Origin: Betaproteobacteria bacterium
GTDB taxonomy: Bacteria > Pseudomonadota > Gammaproteobacteria > Burkholderiales > SG8-39
Length of the DNA stretch: 10,060 nucleotides
Assembly (NCBI GenBank): GCA_005888925.1
Contig: VBCP01000313.1
Span: 1 to 10,060, forward strand
Direction: 5' to 3'
The notes beneath the pieces are model-generated. The model was not told where the DNA came from, searched no databases, and saw nothing but the letters and a program-made list of their open reading frames with translations. The position numbers and the translations under genes were made by a program. Shown piece by piece: positions 1-5,425 of the stretch (position 1 is its first letter; every line of letters begins with the position of its first letter).

Positions 1-1
1 A

Positions 2-598
2 GCGGAGCACCTCGAGCCGATGCTTTCGCTGCCGCACGCCGCGGTGGAAGCGGGAATGGGCACGCTCGGACTGAACCTCCAGCTACTCACACCGGAATAC
101 GGCCCGCGCGTCATCCTCACCGCCGTGCTCTGCTCGGTGGAGGTGGAGTGCGACCAGCCGCTGAAGGAAGCGCTATGCCTCGGCCCGAGCTGCGGCAGGT
201 GCCTGAAGACCTGCCCGCCCGACGCCGTGCGCGAGTGGGACCGCGACTGGAAGGCGTGCGACACCCATCGCTCGCCGCACGGCTTCGCGCAGCTCTCTGA
301 GCATTTAGAAAAGATAGTTGAGGCGAACGACGCGGCAACCAGAAAACAACTATTGCGCTCCGAGACCAGCTTCAACCTCTGGCAGAGCATCCTGCGCGGC
401 TCGGGCGTCATCACCGGCTGTCGCCGCTGCGCCGATGTCTGCCCGGTCGGCGCGGACTACGAAACGATGCTCGCGAGCGCCCACCAGGAAATCCCGGAGA
501 ACACGCCGCAGAAGGAAGCGCGCCTCGCCGCCATGACTGGCAAGCCGCCGGCGTATGAGAAGCAGAAGCGCTTCATAGGCATCCTGAAACAGATTTAG
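2..598 (+). CDS. 4Fe-4S protein, epoxyqueuosine reductase (QueG)/reductive dehalogenase-like, 3' part
   Basis: The reading frame is open to the left edge, so the N-terminal part is missing and the ATG at 20 is probably internal. Seen: a segment of the type PHAAVEAGMGTLGLN..LTPEYGPRV, typical of the C-terminal part of the cobalamin domain in QueG and reductive dehalogenases, followed by two cysteine clusters. The first is CX4CX2CX3CP with codons at 176, 191, 200 and 212. The second is CX2CX3CP with codons at 419, 428 and 440. Together these can bind two [4Fe-4S] clusters that pass electrons to a corrinoid. The spacing of the second cluster, lacking a fourth nearby cysteine, fits the QueG pattern in which ligands are exchanged between clusters. 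The long insert between clusters and the neighbouring ligase gene argue against true QueG, so I leave the substrate open. An AT-rich rare-codon patch lies at 302-354. The TAG stop is followed by a palindromic repeat. Confidence 0.75.
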   Translation, partial: AEHLEPMLSLPHAAVEAGMGTLGLNLQLLTPEYGPRVILTAVLCSVEVECDQPLKEALCLGPSCGRCLKTCPPDAVREWDRDWKACDTHRSPHGFAQLSEHLEKIVEANDAATRKQLLRSETSFNLWQSILRGSGVITGCRRCADVCPVGADYETMLASAHQEIPENTPQKEARLAAMTGKPPAYEKQKRFIGILKQI

Positions 599-605
599 AT
601 GGGAT

Positions 606-664
606 TTAAATGGGGACGGACCCTATTTTTCTCGTTTGCGAAAAAATGGGGTCCGTCCCCAATT
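606..664. repeat. Palindromic intergenic repeat, copy 1
   Basis: A long inverted repeat fills most of the 71-base gap between the 4Fe-4S gene and the ligase gene. The core stem is 611-633 against 638-661 with a 4-base loop (634-637, GTTT). The outer stem is GC-rich (GGGGACGGACCC at 612-623) and the inner part is A/T-rich. Irregularities are one bulged A in the right-hand A run, a G·T pair (624/648) and a T·C mismatch (632/639). The left arm 606-633 is identical over 28 bases to 9313-9340. No T-run follows the right arm, so it is not a typical intrinsic terminator for the upstream gene. Its right arm ends 8 bases before the ATG of the ligase gene, so it would sit in that gene's leader if both are cotranscribed. 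Two near-identical copies in 10 kb suggest a dispersed REP-like family. Confidence 0.9.
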
Positions 665-669
665 AAGAG

Positions 670-1947
670 ATGCCGTTAAAGCTTCCTAAGTCGCGCGCGG
701 AAATTCGCCGCATCCAGACCGAACGGAAGCGCTTCGCCGTCGAGCAGGCGATGCGCTCGGCGTTCTGGAAGCCGCGCCTGGAGAAGATCAAGCTCGAGCG
801 TCTGGATGATCCGGACGAGTGGCGCAAGATTCCAATCCTCGACAAAGACACGCTGCGCGCGCTGAGCGACCAGCAGTTCTACAACGAGTTCTGCGTGCCC
901 GCCGCCGACGGCGTGCAGGAGTACTGGCGCTCGGGCGGCGTGACGGGCCAGCCGCTTTTCTACCCGCGCAGCTTCCGCGACATGGAGTTCGGCCTCCTCG
1001 CCTTCGCGCGCACCTTCGACTGCGCGGGCGCGGAGCATGGCGATCGCGCGCATATTTCATTTCCGCTCGGCATCCATCCGGTCGGTCAGGTGTTCGCGCG
1101 CTGCGCCGCCTCGCGCGGCATTACCGTCAATTGGGCAGGATCGGGCGCGTCGACACCGTCGGCCTTGCAGCTCGAGCTGATCCAGCGCCTCAAGCCCACC
1201 ATCTGGCTCGGCATGTCGAGCTATGCGCTGCACCTCGCGAACCTCGCCGAAGCGAAGGGCATGGATCTCAGCTCCGTGAAGCGGGTGATGACTTCCGTCG
1301 AACCGGTCTCCCAGGCGAAGCGCGACAAGATCGAGCGCAGTTGGGGCGCGCGCCTCACCGACACCTTCGGCATGACCGAGGCCGGCATGATGGGCGCGGA
1401 GGACAAGCCCGGCGCGGGCTTCCGCATCTGGACCGACATGTACTTCATCGAGGTGCTCGATCCGAAGAGCCTCGAGCCGGTGAAGGAGGGCGAGACCGGC
1501 AGCCTGGTGGTCACCGCGCTCTGGAGCAACAACGTCACGCCGTTCCTGCGCTGGAGCTCGGGCGATCTTGTCACCTATAGCGAAGCCGACGACGGCGTGG
1601 GTCCATTCTCGGTGTTTCCCCGCATCCGCCATGCGCACCGCACCACCGGCTTCTTCAAGGTGCGCGGCGTGAACCTCGGCCACCAGGACCTCGAGGACTT
1701 CATGTTCCGCCACCTTGAGATCGGCGACTTCCGCGCGGAGGCGCTGAACGAAGGCGGCAACGACGTGCTGCGCCTGTCGATCGAGGTGCGGCGCGGCGCG
1801 GATTCGACTGCGATCTGCAGCGCCGTTGCGGCGGCGATGAAGGAGAAATTCGAGCTCGCGCCGCAGGTCGTGGCGCTGGAGGCCGGCACGCTGGCGAAGG
1901 AGTTCGAGGCGAACATCAAGGCCTCGCGCTTCGTCGACCGCCGCTAG
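670..1947 (+). CDS. Phenylacetate-CoA ligase-like AMP-binding enzyme (PaaK family)
   Basis: This 425-residue protein has the ANL adenylating-enzyme motifs in order. A glycine-rich phosphate-binding loop of the form RSGGVTGQPLFYPRS begins near residue 87. FGMTE at 233-237 corresponds to the adenine/aromatic-stacking motif. SGD at 297-299 supplies the ribose-binding Asp. FFKVRGVNLGHQDLEDF matches the hinge region and start of the small C-terminal domain. Lys417, just before the ending SRFVDRR, is in the place of the catalytic lysine of PaaK-type ligases. The upstream stretch WRKIPILDKDTLRAL is also PaaK-like. Family knowledge: such enzymes activate an aryl or other carboxylic acid with ATP and transfer it to CoA. 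The true substrate is unknown; PaaK itself would be a guess. The ATG follows the weak purine stretch AAGAG with almost no spacer, so initiation may depend on coupling. The stop overlaps the convergent aldo/keto reductase stop. Confidence 0.82.
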   Translation: MPLKLPKSRAEIRRIQTERKRFAVEQAMRSAFWKPRLEKIKLERLDDPDEWRKIPILDKDTLRALSDQQFYNEFCVPAADGVQEYWRSGGVTGQPLFYPRSFRDMEFGLLAFARTFDCAGAEHGDRAHISFPLGIHPVGQVFARCAASRGITVNWAGSGASTPSALQLELIQRLKPTIWLGMSSYALHLANLAEAKGMDLSSVKRVMTSVEPVSQAKRDKIERSWGARLTDTFGMTEAGMMGAEDKPGAGFRIWTDMYFIEVLDPKSLEPVKEGETGSLVVTALWSNNVTPFLRWSSGDLVTYSEADDGVGPFSVFPRIRHAHRTTGFFKVRGVNLGHQDLEDFMFRHLEIGDFRAEALNEGGNDVLRLSIEVRRGADSTAICSAVAAAMKEKFELAPQVVALEAGTLAKEFEANIKASRFVDRR

Positions 1948-2810
1948 AGCGAGTCGAAGTACTCCGTCATCCGCTTGCGCATCGCCGCGTCGGGCAGCGG
2001 CCCCTGCGCCGCGGCGAGGTTGTCGCGCATGTGTTCGGGCCTGCCGGTGCCGGGGATGGCGCAGGTGACCGCCGGATGGCTGACGATCCACTTGAGGAAG
2101 TACTGCGCCCAGCTCGCGATGCCGAGTTCGGCGGCCCAGGGCGGCAGCGGTTTGCCATTCGTGCGCCTGAAGAGCGCGCCTTCGGCGAACGGGCGGTTGA
2201 TGATCACCGCCACATTTTTTTCCTTTGCCAGAGGTAACAACCTCTTCTCGGCATCGCGTTCCCCGAGCGAGTAGTTGATCTGCACGAAGTCGTAGGCGCC
2301 GGTCTTGAGCCAGCGCTCCACCTCGGCGTACGCGGACGCGGTGTAGTGCGTGATGCCGATGTGGCGGATGCGGCCCTTCTCTTTCCACTGCTTGAGCGTC
2401 TCGGTGTGGGTCGCGACGTCGACCAGGTTGTGGACCTGCATCAAATCCATGCGCTCGACGCGCAGGCGCTTGAACGAGGCCTCCATTTGCTGGATGCCCT
2501 CGTCGCGGCCGCTGTTCCAGACCTTGGTGGCGATGAACAGGCGCTCGCGCAGGCCGAGCTCGGCGATCAGGTCGCCCGCGACCGACTCGGAGCTGCCGTA
2601 CATCGGCGAGGAGTCGATGACCTTCCCGGCGCCGGCGAAGATGCGCAGGACTTCGCGCAGTTGGGCGCGCGCGGCCTTGTCGTCGCCGACGTCGAAGGTC
2701 TGCCAGGTGCCGAGGCCGATTTTCGGGAGCTTCACTTTTTCCTGCGGGAAAATGCGGCTCGCATACAAACCCAAACCCGCGGCGAGGAGCGTCCTTCTGC
2801 GCGGGTCCAT
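1944..2810 (-). CDS. Aldo/keto reductase with Tat-like signal
   Basis: This 288-residue protein has the aldo/keto reductase catalytic tetrad: Asp66 and Tyr71 (in VIDSSPMYGSSE), Lys96 (IATKVW) and His127 (MQVHN). The N-terminal strand KLPKIGLGTWQTF and the late CAIPGTGRPEHMRDNL segment, where NADP(H) phosphate binding is expected, are also present. Family knowledge: NADPH-dependent reduction of aldehydes or ketones. The first 20 residues, DPRRRTLLAAGLGLYASR, look like a twin-arginine signal or anchor (RRRTLL then a hydrophobic stretch), so the enzyme may be exported folded with its cofactor. No alanine-rich cleavage site is obvious, so it could stay anchored. No Shine-Dalgarno is visible before the ATG. 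It is divergent from the NAD(P)-binding protein at 2856, 45 bases away, and convergent with the ligase gene. The physiological substrate cannot be inferred. Confidence 0.88.
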   Translation of the reverse strand: MDPRRRTLLAAGLGLYASRIFPQEKVKLPKIGLGTWQTFDVGDDKAARAQLREVLRIFAGAGKVIDSSPMYGSSESVAGDLIAELGLRERLFIATKVWNSGRDEGIQQMEASFKRLRVERMDLMQVHNLVDVATHTETLKQWKEKGRIRHIGITHYTASAYAEVERWLKTGAYDFVQINYSLGERDAEKRLLPLAKEKNVAVIINRPFAEGALFRRTNGKPLPPWAAELGIASWAQYFLKWIVSHPAVTCAIPGTGRPEHMRDNLAAAQGPLPDAAMRKRMTEYFDSL

Positions 2811-2816
2811 GAATCG

Positions 2817-2822
2817 ATTTTA
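2817..2822 (-). promoter_or_regulatory. Possible -10 element for the aldo/keto reductase
   Basis: On the minus strand TAAAAT matches five of six bases of the TATAAT consensus and ends 6 bases before the ATG. No convincing -35 hexamer lies 16-18 bases upstream. With this spacing transcription would begin at or near the start codon, giving a leaderless message, which agrees with the lack of a ribosome binding site. It is in an AT-rich spot of an otherwise GC-rich spacer, so chance is possible. Confidence 0.22.
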
Positions 2823-2841
2823 GCTGTGATAGCCTGAAGCG

Positions 2842-2847
2842 AAGGAG
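2842..2847 (+). promoter_or_regulatory. Ribosome binding site for the gene at 2856
   Basis: AAGGAG with an 8-base spacer to the ATG at 2856 is close to the ideal Shine-Dalgarno sequence. It fixes this start, which includes the signal peptide, rather than the internal Met26 just before the Rossmann fold. Confidence 0.8.
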
Positions 2848-2855
2848 CTCTCTCG

Positions 2856-3554
2856 ATGAAGCGACGTGCATTTCTGTTCGCAATGACCGCTGCCGCGGTG
2901 GCCAGGCCGGCGTTCGCGCAGGCGAAGCCGATGAAGATCGGCATCATCGGCTCGGGCAGGATCGGCTCGACGTTCGGCGGCCTGTGGGTGAAGGCCGGCC
3001 ACGAAGTGATGTTCTCCGACCGCGACCCGGAACAGTCGAAGCGCGCGACGGATGGCCTTGGGCCGCGCGCACGCGTAGGCAGCGTGCCGGAAGCCGTGGC
3101 CTTCGGCGACGCGATCCTGATCGCCGTGCCCTACGGCGCGCTGCCGGCGATCGCGCAGCAGGTCGGCGGTGAGCTCAAGGGCAAGGTGGTGATCGATCCC
3201 AACAACCCCGTGCCGTCACGCGACGGCGAACTCGGCGCTCAGGCGAAGGAGAAGGGCGCCGCAGTGTCGACGGCGGCGCTCCTGCCCGGTGCGCGCCTGG
3301 TGCGCGCCTTCAATTCCTGGGGCTACGCCACGATGGCGCGCGAAGCCCATCGGCCGGCGCCGCGCATGGCGATCCCGGTCGCCGCCGACGATCCCGCCGC
3401 CCTCAAGCTCGGCATGCAGCTCGTCTCGGACGCGGGCTTCGATCCGGTCGCGGCAGGTTCGCTCGCCGCGTCCAAGGCCTACGATCTGGGCTCGTCGGTG
3501 TCGGGCAAGGTGATGACCGCGGACGAGATGCGCAAGGCGCTTTCGCTACCCTGA
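2856..3554 (+). CDS. Exported F420H2:NADP oxidoreductase-like NAD(P)-binding protein
   Basis: This 232-residue protein begins with MKRRAFLFAMTAAAVARPAFA|QA, a signal peptide with a twin-arginine-like n-region and an AFA cleavage site after residue 21. The mature part starts at once with a Rossmann fold, KIGIIGSGRIGSTFGG (GxGxxG at Gly32, Gly34, Gly37). It continues with the pattern of the F420-dependent NADP reductase/pyrroline-5-carboxylate reductase N-terminal family (PF03807): AILIAVPYGALPAIAQQV, KVVIDPNNP, ARLVRAFNSWGY. In this family such proteins transfer hydride between NADP and F420 or another acceptor. Many bacterial members lie outside F420 producers and have no known reaction. A periplasmic location is unusual for an NAD(P)-binding enzyme; Tat export with bound cofactor, as in glucose-fructose oxidoreductase, would explain it. 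It is the first gene of the probable operon running to 9316; the next frame opens 1 base after its stop. Confidence 0.83.
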   Translation: MKRRAFLFAMTAAAVARPAFAQAKPMKIGIIGSGRIGSTFGGLWVKAGHEVMFSDRDPEQSKRATDGLGPRARVGSVPEAVAFGDAILIAVPYGALPAIAQQVGGELKGKVVIDPNNPVPSRDGELGAQAKEKGAAVSTAALLPGARLVRAFNSWGYATMAREAHRPAPRMAIPVAADDPAALKLGMQLVSDAGFDPVAAGSLAASKAYDLGSSVSGKVMTADEMRKALSLP

Positions 3555-3555
3555 C

Positions 3556-3687
3556 GTGCTAGCGCAGCGCTGGTTGTCGCGGGTCGTCGCCGTGCGACCC
3601 GAAGAGGTGCGCGCGCTTCTCTGGTAGTTCGCGTACTTCTTCTGTCTCCTCGCGAGCTACTACATCCTGCGCCCGCTGCGCGACGAG
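3556..3687 (+). pseudogene. 5' segment of the MFS-like transporter gene with in-frame TAG
   Basis: This is the same frame as the transporter at 3688. From a GTG at 3556, one base after the preceding TGA, it reads VLAQRWLSRVVAVRPEEVRALLW, then TAG (3625-3627), then FAYFFCLLASYYILRPLRDE and directly into MGVAGG. Both sides of the stop read as authentic coding sequence of this transporter family: a short cytoplasmic N-terminus, then the first membrane helix and the YYILRPLRDE motif. A serine codon TCG would fit the site and differs from TAG by one base. The segment is therefore the true 5' end of the transporter gene, interrupted by an amber codon, or a sequencing/assembly error. No ATG, GTG or TTG lies between the stop and 3688 in this frame. 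Confidence 0.75.
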
Positions 3688-4806
3688 ATGGGCGTGGCGG
3701 GCGGGGTGAAGAACCTGCAGTGGCTCTTCACCGCCACGTTTCTCACCATGCTCGCGGCAGTGCCCTGCTACGGCGCGCTGGTCGCGCGCCTGCCGCGGCG
3801 GCGCTTCATCCCGCTGGTCTACCACTTCTTCGTCGCCAACCTGGCCATCTTCTGGGCTCTCCTGGCGCTCGACGTCGAGCGCCAGCTGGTGGCGCGGGTG
3901 TTCTTCGTCTGGATCAGCGTGTTCAACCTCTTCGCCGTGTCGGTGTTCTGGTCGTTCATGGCGGATCTCTACAGCTCCGAGCAGGGCAAGCGCCTCTTCG
4001 GCTTCATCGCCGCCGGCGGCAGCGCCGGGGCGCTCGCCGGCCCGGCCATCACCATCGCTCTGGCAAAGGCGATCGGCGTGGTGAACCTGGTGATGGTGGC
4101 GGCGCTGCTGCTCGAGGTCGCGGTGATCTGCGTTACGCGGCTCGAAACAAAAACCGAAGTAGTAGCCAAGCGCGAAGAACCACTCGGCGGCGGCTCGCTG
4201 GACGGGCTCATGATGATCCTGCGCTCGCCCTATGTCGCCGGCATCACGCTCTGGGTCTCGCTGCTCTCGGTGGTCGCGACTTTCCTCTACTTCGAGCAGG
4301 CCGCGATCGTCGCGGCGACCTCGGATGACCCGGCGGTGCGCACGCGCATCTTCGCCACTGTGGATCTTGCGGTCGGCGTGCTGACGCTCGCGGTCCAGTG
4401 CTTTGCGACCGGCAAGCTGATTCAGCGCTTCGGCGTCGGCGCGGCGCTGGCGCTCGTGCCGCTCGTCTTCACGGTGGGGTTCGCGGTGCTCGCCGCGGCG
4501 CCGGGACTGATAGTGGTGATCGCCTTCCAGGCGCTGCAGCGCACGGCAAACTTCGCCATCTCCAATCCGGCGCGCGAGGTGCTCTTCACGGTGCTCGCGC
4601 GCGAGGAGAAGTACAAGGCCAAGAACGTGATCGACGTCGTCGCGGTGCGCGGCGCCGACGCCGCCGGCGGCTGGCTCGTCACGGGGCTGCGCGCCCTCGG
4701 CATGGAGGCGCGCGTCGTTGCGGCCACCGCCATCGCGCTCGCCGCGGCAGGGATCGCGCTCTCCGTCGCGCTCGGCCGCGCGCAGACTCGGAGGGCCAAG
4801 GTATAG
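3688..4806 (+). CDS. MFS-like transporter (NTP/NDP exchanger-like), main uninterrupted part
   Basis: From the first available start after the TAG, 372 residues remain; with the upstream segment the protein would have 416, more usual for this family. It is very hydrophobic, with about ten to twelve predicted membrane segments. A central cytoplasmic loop (around TRLETKTEVVAKREEPLGGG) separates two halves, as in the major facilitator fold. The segments RDEMGVAGGVKNLQWLFT and GALVARLPRRRFIPLVY are those of bacterial proteins annotated as MFS transporters related to ATP/ADP (Tlc-type) exchangers. That is recall of the family, and no substrate can be assigned. Starting at 3688 would remove the first helix, and no Shine-Dalgarno precedes this ATG, so a functional product from here is doubtful. 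It lies between the exported oxidoreductase and LemA with small gaps, as part of the operon. Confidence 0.75.
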   Translation: MGVAGGVKNLQWLFTATFLTMLAAVPCYGALVARLPRRRFIPLVYHFFVANLAIFWALLALDVERQLVARVFFVWISVFNLFAVSVFWSFMADLYSSEQGKRLFGFIAAGGSAGALAGPAITIALAKAIGVVNLVMVAALLLEVAVICVTRLETKTEVVAKREEPLGGGSLDGLMMILRSPYVAGITLWVSLLSVVATFLYFEQAAIVAATSDDPAVRTRIFATVDLAVGVLTLAVQCFATGKLIQRFGVGAALALVPLVFTVGFAVLAAAPGLIVVIAFQALQRTANFAISNPAREVLFTVLAREEKYKAKNVIDVVAVRGADAAGGWLVTGLRALGMEARVVAATAIALAAAGIALSVALGRAQTRRAKV

Positions 4807-4813
4807 TAGGCGC

Positions 4814-4819
4814 GGGAGG
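4814..4819 (+). promoter_or_regulatory. Ribosome binding site for lemA
   Basis: GGGAGG lies 8 bases before the ATG at 4828, in the 21-base gap after the transporter stop. It gives LemA its own translation start, independent of the possibly broken upstream transporter frame. Confidence 0.7.
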
Positions 4820-4827
4820 GAAAGCTC

Positions 4828-5424
4828 ATGGGCATCGGCGCTTGGGTAGTTCTCGCGATCATCGTCGTGGCTGCGGTGTGGGCGATCGGCATCTACAACG
4901 GCCTCGTCACGCTGCGCAACCGCTTCAAGAACGCGTTCTCGCAGATCGACGTGCAGCTCAAGCGCCGCTACGACCTGATTCCGAACCTGGTCGAGTCGGT
5001 GAAGGGCTACATGCAGCACGAGCGCGGCACGCTCGAGGCGGTGGTGAAGGCGCGCGGCAGCGCGGTGAGCGCTGCGCAGCAGGCCGCCGCGAAGCCGGGC
5101 GACCCCGCCGCGATGCAGGGACTCGCGCAGGCCGAGGGCGTGCTCGGCGGCGCGCTGGGGCGGCTGATCGCGGTGTTCGAGCAATACCCCGACCTGAAGG
5201 CCAATCAGAACGTGCTCGGCCTGCAGGAGGAGCTCTCCAGCACCGAGAACAAGATCGCCTTCTCGCGCCAGGCCTACAACGACTCGGTGATGGAGTACAA
5301 CACCAAGCGCGAGTCCTTCCCCGACAACATCTTCGCCGGCATGTTCGGCTTCACCGCGGCGGAGCTCCTGCAGTCGACCGAGTCGCCGGAAGAGCGCAAG
5401 GCGCCGAAGGTTTCGTTCAGCTAG
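4828..5424 (+). CDS. lemA: LemA family membrane protein
   Basis: This 198-residue protein is of normal family length. One N-terminal membrane helix (about residues 5-23, AWVVLAIIVVAAVWAIGIY) has a very short outside end, giving an N-out, cytosolic-body topology as known for LemA. Then comes the family signature YNGLVTLRNRF.NAFSQIDVQLKRRYDLIPNLVESVKGYM, and helical stretches (LEAVVKAR, ENKIAFSRQAYNDSVMEYNT) ending in the usual FPDNIFAGMFGF segment. Its molecular function is not settled. LemA genes often lie beside M48 (HtpX-like) proteases, and a role in envelope stress or as a partner of the protease has been suggested. Here two M48 genes follow immediately, the first separated by one base, which supports cotranscription and joint function. 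Confidence 0.95.
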   Translation: MGIGAWVVLAIIVVAAVWAIGIYNGLVTLRNRFKNAFSQIDVQLKRRYDLIPNLVESVKGYMQHERGTLEAVVKARGSAVSAAQQAAAKPGDPAAMQGLAQAEGVLGGALGRLIAVFEQYPDLKANQNVLGLQEELSSTENKIAFSRQAYNDSVMEYNTKRESFPDNIFAGMFGFTAAELLQSTESPEERKAPKVSFS

Positions 5425-5425
5425 C

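Noticed and set aside
2230..2245. Short inverted repeat AGAGGT-AACA-ACCTCT
   Set aside because: It lies inside the aldo/keto reductase coding region with only six paired bases per arm; likely chance.
1057..2883. Minus-strand open frame of 608 codons over the ligase and aldo/keto reductase
   Set aside because: It is out of frame with the real aldo/keto reductase and has shadow-like composition with no motif.
4141..4180. AT-richer patch in the transporter gene
   Set aside because: It codes the hydrophilic central loop (Lys/Thr/Glu-rich) expected between the two halves of such transporters, which explains the composition.
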